Of a stretch of DNA of 64,000 nt, positions 17,075 to 25,900 are shown piece by piece; the first letter of the stretch is position 1, and each line of letters starts with the position of its first letter. The stretch is from assembly GCF_007995245.1 (NCBI RefSeq), contig NZ_VCBA01000010.1, positions 1 to 64,000 on the forward strand, in the 5' to 3' direction. The position numbers and the translations under genes are program-made. This stretch comes from Tateyamaria sp. syn59. GTDB lineage: Bacteria > Pseudomonadota > Alphaproteobacteria > Rhodobacterales > Rhodobacteraceae. The notes under the pieces were generated by a model. It worked only from the letters and a program-made list of their open reading frames with translations, made no database searches and was not told the DNA's origin.

Positions 17075-17732
17075 AGCCAGAGCCGCGGATGTTGCGGATT
17101 ACTGTATCCCCAAACGGCTTTTCTATTTTGCCCCGAAGCCGGCTGATATGCGTTTCGACCACACTGGTTGTCGGATCAAAACTCATGTCCCAAACCCGTT
17201 CGAGCAGCATGGTCCGAGTCTGCACGCGCCCTTTTGAGCGCAGGAATACCTCTAGCAGCTGAAACTCCTTGGGGTTCAGGTCCACAGGCTCTCCTTGCCG
17301 GATGCAGGTGCGTTTGTGCAAGTCCATGGTGATATCGCCGGCGGTGAGTTCAGACGCCTGCTCTTCTGGAGTGCCGGGCCTGCGCGCCAAGCCCTCAACC
17401 CGTGCTAATAACTCGGCAAAGGCAAAGGGTTTGACCAGGTAGTCTTCTCCGCCTGCGCGCAGGCCAGTCACGCGATCGTCGACCTCGTTGAGCGCGGTGA
17501 GGAACATTGCCGGTACCGTTACCTTGGCCTGCCGCAACGCTTTGAGCACGGAAAGCCCATCGAGCCCTGGCACCATGCGATCCAGCACCAAGACGTCATA
17601 GCTTTGGTCCATGGCGGCAAAGAGCGCATCTTTGCCATCGGTAAAAAGGTCCACGACATGGCCTTCCTCGCGCAGACCTTGCGTCACCCAAGGCCCAAGC
17701 TTTGGGTCATCCTCAAGGACCAGAAGCCGCAT
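17055..17732 (-). CDS. OmpR-family response regulator
   Basis: The receiver domain (1-118) contains the acidic pocket E7, D8, D9, phosphoacceptor Asp51 in VLVLDRMVPGLDG, T79-region FLTA and Lys101 in YLVKPFAF. The C-terminal winged helix (about 125-225) has the OmpR pattern ending in HISRLRGKIEKPFGD and IRNIRGSGYVFEE. I start at the ATG at 17732, where MRLLVLEDD is the normal beginning of this family; an ATG six codons earlier is inside the reductase C-terminus. The gene overlaps the reductase gene by 20 bases and the kinase gene by 20 bases. OmpR-type regulators bind tandem repeats with 11-base period, as found upstream of this operon. Confidence 0.92.
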   Translation of the reverse strand: MRLLVLEDDPKLGPWVTQGLREEGHVVDLFTDGKDALFAAMDQSYDVLVLDRMVPGLDGLSVLKALRQAKVTVPAMFLTALNEVDDRVTGLRAGGEDYLVKPFAFAELLARVEGLARRPGTPEEQASELTAGDITMDLHKRTCIRQGEPVDLNPKEFQLLEVFLRSKGRVQTRTMLLERVWDMSFDPTTSVVETHISRLRGKIEKPFGDTVIRNIRGSGYVFEEA

Positions 17733-19047
17733 GCGGCAATTCCTTTTCACCGACCCACAGACTCCTGGCGATCTCCAAGGCGGGCTTACCGATGTAAATG
17801 AGGTCCGTCATTCCGTAGGCCCCTCTGAAGTCAAAGCGTTCACTGTGAACCTTGCCCGTCTTTCCAAGGGTTTGCCATGCGGTTGTCACCAGAGACTTCA
17901 GACCTTCTGGGCCGCACAGGTACACCTGCCCATCCGCCGCCATGGACTGCATGATCTCTGTCATGCGCTTGGATGTTAGCCGATCGCCGCTTGCGTCGCT
18001 CAGAACAAACAGGTCAATCTGAGGCAGCCGCGCGGCGTGGCGTTCCACGTCCGCAATCGCGCCCGAGGATTCTCGGGACCTTATACAATAGATCAGGATT
18101 ACACGGGCATTGTTGTCGGGCTCCATCCGCTCTAACGCCGCTAGGAACGGCGTGATCCCCACGCCACCTGCTACCCAAAGCTGTTCGGTCCTGCTTGCGT
18201 TCACCTGCGGCAGAAATCGCCCGACGCCCCGACCGACCCGGAATGTGTCGCCTTCAGAGACCGTACTGACAAAATCATCCGTCCAATCGCCAGCGGCGCG
18301 GATCACGAAGCGGCGGGTAGCCTCCGTCCCCCCGGCGATCGTGAAAGGATGTGTCTCAGCCCGCGCGACATTCTGGGCGATTGTCGCGAACTGTCCGGGT
18401 CGGAACGAGGGCAGGGGCTCGTCCGAACGAAAAGTCACATCGACCCCTCCGACAAAGGGCGTCGCTTTTTCAACCTTCACTAGACGTGTGATCTCTCGCT
18501 TGCGCAGCAAAGTTTGGACCCATGCCAGCAGACCGACGGCGGAAACCAACGCCATTAAGGTCCAAGGCGCCAAGCCCACCGCAAGTGGGCTGGCCACAAA
18601 GAACGTATGATAAGCTGCCAGCAAGAAAATGGGGCCCATCAGCATATGGCTCGCCTTCCAAACGTGATATGGGATCACACGCACCATGGCCGCACACGTC
18701 AAGACCACCAGCCCCATCGCCGCAAACCATCCAACGCTCTCGCCGCTTTCAGCCAGCACGGGAACAGCGCCAGCCCCATAGGTTTCGGCGGTCGCCCAAT
18801 GCCCCAGCGCACCAGTAACGGCGAAAAAGCCGAGCCAGCGATGAGCGCCGTAGGATTTGTCCGGCCCTCCCATAAGGCGATCAACGATCCGCCAGCGAGC
18901 GGCAAGGATCAGTGTAAGCGCCATTGAGGTCATAGACAGCGCGCCGAGGCTCGCAGGAACCATGTTGGCCCAAGGCACAAATGGGGCGACGAGGGCGACA
19001 TGCGCCAGAATAAACACGGTGGCGTAAATCAAAGTGGTTTTAGACAT
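17713..19047 (-). CDS. Ferric-reductase-like membrane flavoprotein (FRD/FNR fusion)
   Basis: The 444-residue product starts with about six membrane helices (1-220) carrying paired histidines suited to heme (YGAHRWLGFF, GALGHWATA, SHMLMG, AAYHTFFV). It is followed by a flavodoxin-reductase-like cytoplasmic part with an FAD site (RPGQFATIAQ, then HPFTIAGG) and NAD(P)H-binding segments (GGVGITPFLAALE and LCGPEGL). Such proteins move electrons from NAD(P)H across the membrane, for example to ferric iron. The ATG at 19047 places the first helix at the N-terminus; a longer frame upstream adds 32 arginine-rich residues and is unlikely. It is the first gene of the reductase-regulator-kinase operon. 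Confidence 0.85.
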   Translation of the reverse strand: MSKTTLIYATVFILAHVALVAPFVPWANMVPASLGALSMTSMALTLILAARWRIVDRLMGGPDKSYGAHRWLGFFAVTGALGHWATAETYGAGAVPVLAESGESVGWFAAMGLVVLTCAAMVRVIPYHVWKASHMLMGPIFLLAAYHTFFVASPLAVGLAPWTLMALVSAVGLLAWVQTLLRKREITRLVKVEKATPFVGGVDVTFRSDEPLPSFRPGQFATIAQNVARAETHPFTIAGGTEATRRFVIRAAGDWTDDFVSTVSEGDTFRVGRGVGRFLPQVNASRTEQLWVAGGVGITPFLAALERMEPDNNARVILIYCIRSRESSGAIADVERHAARLPQIDLFVLSDASGDRLTSKRMTEIMQSMAADGQVYLCGPEGLKSLVTTAWQTLGKTGKVHSERFDFRGAYGMTDLIYIGKPALEIARSLWVGEKELPHAASGP

Positions 19048-19194
19048 TTGGCAGCTCGGTTTGCGCAGTCTTCTTCCGTGACCGCAGGTTTTTACATTGG
19101 TTTTCTGGCGGTTGCGCCCGCGGGCTGTAGCAACTGTCGGCATTGCTTCTCAGAACACTCCACGATGCGTGGGATACTGCAGCATAAGGCTCAC

Positions 19195-19227
19195 ATTACC
19201 CTTACCCAGGGCTTACAAAATTGTAAG
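19195..19227. promoter_or_regulatory. CTTAC tandem repeat and overlapping inverted repeat upstream of reductase operon
   Basis: CTTACCCAGGGCTTAC (19201-19216) is a direct repeat with 11-base period, preceded by an ATTAC at 19195. The second half-site also begins a perfect inverted repeat, CTTACAA-AA-TTGTAAG (19212-19227). It lies about 150 bases upstream of the ferric-reductase-like start. A near copy occurs before the PAP2 gene. It is the likely binding site of the response regulator encoded in the operon. Confidence 0.6.
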
Positions 19228-19509
19228 AATTGCGAAGTCAGCACCCATGCGCCTTCCGAATATAATCTAAATTCATAGCTTAGAGCTCGCAGTATGCGTC
19301 TGTGACGGAGGCGAAGCTGTGAAAGGGTGTCACGCTGAGTCTAAGACGTACTTGTTGACGCCGGCAGCTCGCTTCTGCGCCTCAAGTCGATGGAAGCCGA
19401 GTGCTCTGTCGTAGACAAGTGCAGACTTGAAACACGATTTCCCTCCTATTCATAGGAGAGCCCGTCAGTGCTCGTCTCCCCTTGAAGTTGTCCGCTGTTT
19501 TGTTTGGTA
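19228..19509. other. Non-coding stretch before IS3 remnant
   Basis: No gene was recognised. The right-hand part, with CTCCTATTCATAGGAG-type short palindrome at about 19442-19457, may belong to the decayed insertion sequence, but no terminal inverted repeat was identified. Confidence 0.35.
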
Positions 19510-19882
19510 AAAACGGAGGATCAGAATGGTTATGAAGCGGCACAAGCCGGAAGCGACAGTCACTAAACTGGGGCAGGTTTAGGTACTTATTGGCCAACGG
19601 GCTGTGCTGACTACGAACGTCTGGTTGCGGACATGATTGAACCCGCGCGGCGGTTTGGCTGCTACGATTATTGCCGGATCGCAGCTCTGCTTCGGGACGC
19701 AGGCTAACGACAAGCGCGTGGAACGACTATGGCTGCGGGAGGGGCTGACAGTTCCAAGGACGCAACCAAAGAAGCGAGGCTTTTGGCTGAACGACGGATC
19801 ATGTGAGCAGCTGAGGTCAGAGCACCGTGACCAAGTTTTGAGCTGCAACTTCGTGTTTCTGAGGCATGAATCCACGGGGTAA
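19510..19882 (+). mobile_element. IS3-family insertion sequence remnant (OrfA start and OrfB piece)
   Basis: GGAGGATCAGAATGG at about 19515-19530 opens a frame reading MVMKRHKPEATVTKLGQV and then a stop, matching the first residues of OrfA of IS3-family transposases (MKRHKPEEIVAKLRQV pattern). From about 19610 a second frame reads DYERLVADMIEPARRFGCY and, after a shift near 19705, NDKRVERLWLREGLTVP followed by the PKKRGFWLNDGS and SEHRDQVLSCNFV segments, which correspond to the OrfB region just before the catalytic domain. The OrfA C-terminus, the start of OrfB and the DDE catalytic part are absent. The element is inactive. It sits at the boundary between the two-component region and the peptide catabolism region. 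Confidence 0.75.
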
Positions 19883-20032
19883 AATCCGCCATAGTCAACA
19901 ATCGCGGAAACTGTCGCCTAGGCGCGATGCAGCCCCGCCCAATCCGCGCTGCAATAGCAACTTGCCGTTCACATGCTGGCCGCACGGGGCGTTCCACAGA
20001 GCACACCCCGATGGTCCCGACACCGCGCGATT
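19883..20032. other. Non-coding gap after IS3 remnant
   Basis: No gene was seen. The stretch begins with GGGTAAAATCCGCCATAGTCAACA-like sequence that may still belong to the mobile element, and ends at the M20 hydrolase stop. Confidence 0.35.
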
Positions 20033-21169
20033 TTAATTCAAGCGCGTCAGCAAACCTGCCATCAACCGGGCGCGTTCCGGCAGGCTGTCAACGTAGATAT
20101 GCTCGTTGAGTGTGTGCAGGTCTGCCCCCCTGACGCCGAGCGAGTCGAGTGTGGGTATGCCCATAGCGCCGGTGAAATTGCCGTCTGAACCACCGCCCTG
20201 ACTGCGGCCCTTCATCTCAAAGCCAAGCTCTGACGCGAGGTCTTTGGCGATCTCGAACATCTTGGCCGTGCCTGGCATATCGGGCCGCCATACGGGCCGC
20301 GTGACGCCACGCTCCACATGAAACTCGACGTCATTCGTGGTGCCCTGCAGCGCCAGCATCCGTTCGACACCGGCGTCGAGATCCTCTTGCTTTTTCGCCA
20401 TACTCAGCGCTTCGGCCGCACAGGACGAGGACACGCAGTTCACCCAACGCCCGGCATGGATGACGCCGACGCTAAACGTACAATCGGGGCCGGTCATGTC
20501 TTCGATCTCGATAATCTTGCGGGCCATTGCGGCAATCGCGGACTTTCCGTCCTTTAGATTGGCCCCGGCATGGCTGGGCTTGCCCTTGGTCGTCAAATTG
20601 AAGCGCGCGATGGCATAGCGGCCAATCGTGACGCCGCCGTCCCCATGCCCGGGTTCGGGAACAAGGACATAGGCGCTGCGCGCGGCTTCGGCCTCGATCA
20701 GATCGCGGGTGCTGGGCGTGCCGACCTCTTCGTCCGGGGTGAATAGAACAGTGACTGGCAGCGGCGTTTGCAGCCCTGCGCGGATCATCTGTTTGATCGC
20801 CTCAAGGCTGATGTAATTGCCACCCTTCATATCCATCAGACCGGGACCGTAGCAGATATTGCCCTCACGTTTGAAAGGAAGAACCTCAAGCGTTCCAATA
20901 GGGTGAACCGTATCCATATGCCCCGCAATCAGGATGCCCGGCGTGCGCCCCATATCGGGATGCGGAAACCGTGCGCGTACGGATCCACCGAAACCCATAC
21001 GTCCCGGTATTCGCTCGACCGTGGCACCAAGGGCGGCCATGTCGTAAGCGGCCAAATCCATCATACGGTTCACCGCGTCCGCGTCATAGGTCGGGCTTTC
21101 GCATTCGATCCAAGGCCGCAGGCCATTGATCATCGCATCGGCATCAAAGGGCAATTCCAGCGGGTTCAC
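20033..21169 (-). CDS. M20-family zinc hydrolase, glutamate-carboxypeptidase-like
   Basis: This 378-residue protein is a di-zinc M20 hydrolase of the CPG2/ArgE branch. Ligands and catalytic residues appear in order: AGHMDTVHP (His and catalytic Asp), YGPGLMDMKGG (bridging Asp), FTPDEEVG (general base Glu), LVPEPGHG (Glu) and ADLHTLNEHIY (final His). A dimerisation domain lies between about residues 170 and 285. Relatives cleave C-terminal glutamate from folates or dipeptides, or deacetylate amino acids. It is the last gene of the operon headed by the M81 gene, 12 bases after a second M20 enzyme. No signal peptide is seen, so it acts in the cytoplasm on imported substrates. Confidence 0.9.
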   Translation of the reverse strand: MNPLELPFDADAMINGLRPWIECESPTYDADAVNRMMDLAAYDMAALGATVERIPGRMGFGGSVRARFPHPDMGRTPGILIAGHMDTVHPIGTLEVLPFKREGNICYGPGLMDMKGGNYISLEAIKQMIRAGLQTPLPVTVLFTPDEEVGTPSTRDLIEAEAARSAYVLVPEPGHGDGGVTIGRYAIARFNLTTKGKPSHAGANLKDGKSAIAAMARKIIEIEDMTGPDCTFSVGVIHAGRWVNCVSSSCAAEALSMAKKQEDLDAGVERMLALQGTTNDVEFHVERGVTRPVWRPDMPGTAKMFEIAKDLASELGFEMKGRSQGGGSDGNFTGAMGIPTLDSLGVRGADLHTLNEHIYVDSLPERARLMAGLLTRLN

Positions 21170-21181
21170 GATGCTTCTCTT

Positions 21182-22345
21182 TCAGCTTGCAAGACGGCGT
21201 TCGACGATACGCGCCATCACGGATGCCCCGACAGGCAGCACGTCTGGGTCCAGAAAAAAGCTGGGATTGTGCAGTCCGGTGGTGCCGGTATGGCCAATCC
21301 GGCAATACGCGCCCGGGACGACCTTGAGCATATCGGCGAAGTCTTCCGAGCCGGTGGCTGGGTCATCCGTGCCCGAGATATTCTCGGCCCCGACAATATC
21401 CTGCGCCGCTTCGAGATAGGCATCCGACAGGCTGTCATCGTTCATCAGCACATCGAAGACATTGCGCAGATCAATCCTGATCTCCACGTCAAAGGCCTTG
21501 GCAATCCCCTCACAGAGTGCGCGCATGCGTGCCTCTGCAAGCGTGCAGACCTCGTCCTTGAAGTAGCGGATCGTACCGGCGAGCGTGGCAGCATCCGGCA
21601 CGACGTTATAGGCGGACCCGGCATGCAGCTGCGTCACCGACAGAACGCAGGTGTCCAGTGGCGACACGTTGCGCGACGGGATAGTCTGAAGACTGCTCAC
21701 CAGCGTCGAGGCGATCACCAAAGGGTCTCGGGACTGATGTGGCATGGCGGCGTGACTGCCTTTGCCCTGCACCGTGATGTCAAAGAACGACGCGCCAGCC
21801 ATGGCCGCACCCTTGCAGATGCCGACCTTACCAGGGCTGCCACTCGGAGAGTTGTGCATGCCGTAGATTTCATCGCAGGGGAAGCGATCGAACAGGCCGT
21901 CTGCGATCATGCCGCGCGCGCCGCCAAGGCCCTCCTCTGCGGGCTGGAAAATGACCGCGGCGGTCCCGGCGAACTCGCGGGTCTTGGCCAGATGCTTGGC
22001 CGCGCCCAGCAGCATTGTGGTGTGGCCATCATGCCCGCACGCATGCATCACGCCCGGCGTTGTGGAGGCATAGGGCAGGTTCGTTTCCTCAGCGATCGGA
22101 AGCGCGTCCATGTCTGCGCGCAGTCCGATGCGACGGGCACCTTCGTATTTGCCCTTGATCAGCCCAACGACACCGGTACCCGCGATCCCGGTGTGGACCT
22201 CATCGACGCCGTATTCCTTCAGCTTTCCGGCAACCACGGCGCTTGTGCGATGTTCCTCAAAACCGATCTCGGGATGTGCGTGCAGATCCTTGAAGACAGC
22301 CGTCAGCTCATCCACGCTTTCGCCGATCACGGGCAAAATGTTCAT
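21182..22345 (-). CDS. M20D-family amidohydrolase (hippurate hydrolase/aminoacylase-like)
   Basis: The 387-residue product has M20D signatures: LHAHPEIGFEEHRTS, LRADMDALPI, the metal-binding Cys-Gly-His-Asp-Gly-His segment (MHACGHDGHTTMLLG), FQPAEEGLGGARGMI and a terminal TGTTGLHNPSFFLDP. Enzymes of this group hydrolyse N-acyl amino acids, hippurate or N-acetylated dipeptides. It follows the fused ATPase gene by 17 bases and precedes a CPG2-like M20 enzyme. It lacks a signal peptide. In this operon it would release amino acids from acylated compounds delivered by the transporter. Confidence 0.92.
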   Translation of the reverse strand: MNILPVIGESVDELTAVFKDLHAHPEIGFEEHRTSAVVAGKLKEYGVDEVHTGIAGTGVVGLIKGKYEGARRIGLRADMDALPIAEETNLPYASTTPGVMHACGHDGHTTMLLGAAKHLAKTREFAGTAAVIFQPAEEGLGGARGMIADGLFDRFPCDEIYGMHNSPSGSPGKVGICKGAAMAGASFFDITVQGKGSHAAMPHQSRDPLVIASTLVSSLQTIPSRNVSPLDTCVLSVTQLHAGSAYNVVPDAATLAGTIRYFKDEVCTLAEARMRALCEGIAKAFDVEIRIDLRNVFDVLMNDDSLSDAYLEAAQDIVGAENISGTDDPATGSEDFADMLKVVPGAYCRIGHTGTTGLHNPSFFLDPDVLPVGASVMARIVERRLAS

Positions 22346-22362
22346 TCCGTCGTCTCCTTCGT

Positions 22363-23991
22363 TTACTCAGCGGCTTCGGCAAAGGGCCGGAAATTGGCGA
22401 AATCCCAGTGGCGTCCAGGCGCCGCTTTGATCAGTGTCTTAGTGTAGTCTTGCCGCGGCGAGCCGAGCACTTGTCCCGCTGGCCCGTACTCCACCACCCG
22501 TCCATTCTGCATCACCAGCACGTCGTCGCAGATCTGCGATGCGACGCCCAGATCATGCGTGATAAAGAGTATGCCGAGGCCAAAGCGCTCTTGCAGCTCG
22601 GCCAGCAGATCCAGCACCTGCGCCTGTACACTGACATCAAGGGCCGAGACTGCCTCGTCCGCGACCAGCACGTCAGGATCCATCGCGAGCGCACGCGCGA
22701 TGGCGATGCGCTGGCGCTGACCGCCAGAGAACTGGTGCGGGAAACGGTCCACCGCGCTTGCGGGCAGTCCGACCAGTTCCAGCAGTTCGCGTGCGCGGGC
22801 CATTGCGGCATCGCGCGCTGTGCCATAGTTCAGCGGACCCTCAATAATGGATTGGCCAATCTCGATACGCGGGTTCAGCGACCGCATAGGGTCCTGAAAG
22901 ACGATCTGGATCTTTTTGCGCTGCGGTTTGAGATCCTTTTGAGACAGCATCGCGATGTCGGTGCCGCCCACGTTGATTGTACCGGATGTCGGATCAATCA
23001 GACGCATGATGCACCGGGCCACCGTTGTCTTGCCCGACCCGCTTTCGCCGACAATGCCCAGGGTGCGGCCCTTGGGCAGGCTGAAGCTGACGTCCTGCGC
23101 GGCGCGCACTTCGCGCGTTTTGGTAAACCAGCCGCCGCCACTATAGGTTTTTGATAGCGCGTTGGTGGACAGGACGACCTCGTCTGACTGTTCGTCGCGG
23201 GGAGGCCTGGGCACCTGGCTTGGCACTGCGCGGAGCAAAGCGCGTGTATAGTCTGTTTGTGGACGGCGCAGCAGGTCATCCACGCCCTGTGTCTCCATGA
23301 CCTCGCCCAGTTTCAGCACCGTGACGTCATCGGCGATTTCAGACACGACCCCCATATCGTGGGTGATGAACAGAACGGCCGCGCCCTGATCTTCGCGCAA
23401 CTCACGGATGAGGCTGAGGATCTGGGCCTGTGTTGTCACGTCGAGCGCTGTCGTCGGTTCATCCGCGATCAGCAATTGCGGACGCATCACCAGCGCCATG
23501 GCGATCATGATGCGCTGCCGCTGCCCGCCAGACAGCTGGTGCGGGAAACTCGCATACATCTTGTCCACATCCGGAAGGTGTACGGCCTCCATCATTTCCT
23601 TCACGCGGCTGCGACGGGCCGAGAGCGACAGGTCGGAGTGGAACTCGAGCACCTCCTCGATCTGCTGACCCACGCGCGCGACGGGGTTCAGTGCTGTCAT
23701 CGGCTCCTGAAAGATCATCGACATAGAAGTGGCCCGCAGATCGCGCAGACGGGCGGCGCTGGCCTCCAGCAGGTTCTCTCCTTTGAGTGTGATCGAGCCC
23801 GCAATAGCTTTGAGAACGGGGGGCAGCAGGCCCATTGTTGCAAGTGCTGTGAGCGATTTCCCCGAGCCTGATTCACCAACCAGGCATAGTGTCTGTCCAG
23901 ACTCGATACTTAGATCGAGACCCTTGACCACGTCTGCATCTCGCACACCGTCCAATGCGATGCGCAGGTTGCGGATGTCGAGCAGGCTCAT
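22363..23991 (-). CDS. Peptide ABC transporter, fused DppD-DppF ATPase
   Basis: Two complete ABC ATPase domains are joined in 542 residues. The first has Walker [14 protein letters not shown] and signature LSGGQRQRIMIAMAL; the second has GESGSGKTTVARCI and FSGGQRQRIAIARAL, each followed by a Walker B with DEPTTALDV or DEAVSALDV. An oligopeptide-transporter C-terminal extension follows the first domain. The protein would energise uptake through the DppB and DppC permeases encoded just upstream. Its start overlaps the DppC stop (ATGA). Fused peptide ATPases are common in this family; the other two importers in this window use separate ATPases. Confidence 0.93.
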   Translation of the reverse strand: MSLLDIRNLRIALDGVRDADVVKGLDLSIESGQTLCLVGESGSGKSLTALATMGLLPPVLKAIAGSITLKGENLLEASAARLRDLRATSMSMIFQEPMTALNPVARVGQQIEEVLEFHSDLSLSARRSRVKEMMEAVHLPDVDKMYASFPHQLSGGQRQRIMIAMALVMRPQLLIADEPTTALDVTTQAQILSLIRELREDQGAAVLFITHDMGVVSEIADDVTVLKLGEVMETQGVDDLLRRPQTDYTRALLRAVPSQVPRPPRDEQSDEVVLSTNALSKTYSGGGWFTKTREVRAAQDVSFSLPKGRTLGIVGESGSGKTTVARCIMRLIDPTSGTINVGGTDIAMLSQKDLKPQRKKIQIVFQDPMRSLNPRIEIGQSIIEGPLNYGTARDAAMARARELLELVGLPASAVDRFPHQFSGGQRQRIAIARALAMDPDVLVADEAVSALDVSVQAQVLDLLAELQERFGLGILFITHDLGVASQICDDVLVMQNGRVVEYGPAGQVLGSPRQDYTKTLIKAAPGRHWDFANFRPFAEAAE

Positions 23992-24878
23992 CGTTCCAGC
24001 CCCCTTTTCGCCATCCGGGGGTCAAGTGCGTCGCGCACGGCATCCCCCAAAAGGTTGATCGACAGGATCACGACGGACACCACCAGACCGGGCCACAGGA
24101 CGATACCGGGATTGATCTGGAAGTAGATCCGCCCCTCGGCCATGATATTGCCCCAACTGGGGGTTTCGGGGTTTATCCCGGCCCCGAGGAAGGACAGGAT
24201 CGCCTCGGTCAGGATGGCGCTGGCGCAGATGTATGTGCCCTGGATGATCAGCGGCGCCACGGTGTTGGGCACCAGATGACGCCGCATGATCAGAAAGGTC
24301 GGTGAACCGGCGGCAATTGCCGCCTCGACGTACGGCTCTTCACGGGCGGACAGGACCAGCGAGCGGACCAGGCGGACAACCCGCGGCACTTCGGGTATGG
24401 TAATGGCGACCAGAACGGTCCACAGGCTTGCACCCCACAAAGACACAATCGCGATGGCCAGAAGGATGCTCGGGATCGCCATCAGACCGTCAACCATGCG
24501 CATCAGCACAGCGTCGATCCAACGAATGTAACCGGCGAGAAGACCCAGCATGAGGCCGGCGACGACAGCGACAATGGCTGCCGCAACGCCAACCACCAAA
24601 GAGATCTGGCCACCGTACACAATGCGGGAAAACAGATCCCGGCCAAAGGCGTCGGTGCCGAGCCAATAGGTCTCGCTCGGCGGTTTCAGCCGTTGTGATG
24701 GCGTCAGGCGCACTGGATCATGCGGAACGATCCACGCCGCGAAGATGGCGGACAAGACGACCAGAACAAGGATGATGGTGCCCACCGTGACCAGCGGACT
24801 GGACAAGACGATCTCGCGTGTCCGCACCAGCGGGGACATGCGGGCCGGAGGGGCAATGGTGGCGGTTTGATCACTCAT
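23988..24878 (-). CDS. Peptide ABC transporter permease, DppC type
   Basis: The 296-residue membrane protein has the N-terminal helix and short loop of DppC/OppC proteins (WLGTDAFGRDLFSRIVYGGQISL) and five further membrane helices. It carries the EAA loop (EEPYVEAAIAAGSPTFLIMRRHL) that contacts the ATPase. It overlaps the DppB gene upstream and the fused ATPase gene downstream by four bases each (ATGA), indicating tight translational coupling. Confidence 0.93.
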   Translation of the reverse strand: MSDQTATIAPPARMSPLVRTREIVLSSPLVTVGTIILVLVVLSAIFAAWIVPHDPVRLTPSQRLKPPSETYWLGTDAFGRDLFSRIVYGGQISLVVGVAAAIVAVVAGLMLGLLAGYIRWIDAVLMRMVDGLMAIPSILLAIAIVSLWGASLWTVLVAITIPEVPRVVRLVRSLVLSAREEPYVEAAIAAGSPTFLIMRRHLVPNTVAPLIIQGTYICASAILTEAILSFLGAGINPETPSWGNIMAEGRIYFQINPGIVLWPGLVVSVVILSINLLGDAVRDALDPRMAKRGLER

Positions 24879-25819
24879 GCGTAACGTATCCTTGGATCAA
24901 GCAGCACGTACGCGATGTCGATCAGCAGGTTGATCACCACATAGATCAGCGACGCCAGCAGGATGACGGCCTGGATCACGGGGTAGTCGCGGCTGAGCAC
25001 GGCGTCGACGGTCAGTCGGCCCAAGCCGGGCAAGTTGAACACCGATTCCGTCACGACAACGCCCGAAATGATCAGCGCAAAACCGATGCCGATCACGGTG
25101 ATGATGGGCACCGAACAGTTGCGCAGCGCGTGGCGCATCAGCACCCGGCTTTCCGGCAGGCCCTTAGCCCGCGCGGTGCGGACATAATCATCGCCCAGAA
25201 TTTCCAGCATGGAGGTGCGGGTGATCCGCGCAATGAGCGCAATGTATAGCAGCGTAAGCGTAAAAGTGGGCAGCGCGATGCGGTGCAGGAAGTCGCCAAC
25301 GCCGTCACCGATAGGACGAAAGCCCTGAACGGGGAACCACTTCAGTTCCATCGAGAACAGCGAGATCATCAGGTAGCCGATGACAAAAACGGGCACGGAA
25401 AATCCAAGGACCGACAGCAGCATCACGAACCGGTCGATCAGCGTGCCCTGTTTCCAAGCGGCAATCACGCCTAGGGGAACTGCAATGGTGACCGACAGGA
25501 TGATCGTGGTGAGGGCGAGGCTGATAGTGGGCTCCATCCGGTCCCCGATGAGTTCGATCACCGGCTTGCCCGACAGGATGGACGTGCCAAAGTCACCCTG
25601 GAGCAGCTGCCCCACCCACCGGAAGAACTGTGTGAAGATCGGATCATTCAACCCGAGCGACTCGCGGATCGCCTCGAGCTGTTCGGGCGTCGCCGTATCA
25701 CCAGCGAGGATCGCCGCTGGATCGCCGGGCGTAAGGCGCAAAAGGAGGAACACAAACAGCGCGACAAAGCCCATCACGGGGATCGCGGCAAGAATGCGCT
25801 GTACGATATAGCCAACCAT
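24875..25819 (-). CDS. Peptide ABC transporter permease, DppB type
   Basis: The product is 314 residues from the ATG at 25819 (MVGYIVQRILAAIPVMGF is the usual N-terminus; an upstream in-frame ATG adds 16 atypical residues). It has six membrane helices, the DppB-typical LRLTPGDPAAILAG segment after the first helix, and the EAA loop around DDYVRTARAKGLPESRVLMRHAL. It pairs with the DppC-type permease to form the translocation channel. The gap to the binding-protein gene upstream is about 80 bases, more than the four-base overlaps downstream, as is common after a highly expressed binding-protein gene. Confidence 0.93.
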   Translation of the reverse strand: MVGYIVQRILAAIPVMGFVALFVFLLLRLTPGDPAAILAGDTATPEQLEAIRESLGLNDPIFTQFFRWVGQLLQGDFGTSILSGKPVIELIGDRMEPTISLALTTIILSVTIAVPLGVIAAWKQGTLIDRFVMLLSVLGFSVPVFVIGYLMISLFSMELKWFPVQGFRPIGDGVGDFLHRIALPTFTLTLLYIALIARITRTSMLEILGDDYVRTARAKGLPESRVLMRHALRNCSVPIITVIGIGFALIISGVVVTESVFNLPGLGRLTVDAVLSRDYPVIQAVILLASLIYVVINLLIDIAYVLLDPRIRYA

Positions 25820-25900
25820 CTGCCAGACCTCCTTCGTCTTCGAAAAGGGAAAAGCGGTCAGCCCCACCGCGGGTGGCGGGGGGCTGACATGTGTCAGTTT

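Noticed and set aside
20768-22447. 559-codon plus-strand open frame
   Set aside because: It is His- and Arg-rich, resembles no family and lies opposite two well-conserved M20 hydrolase genes.
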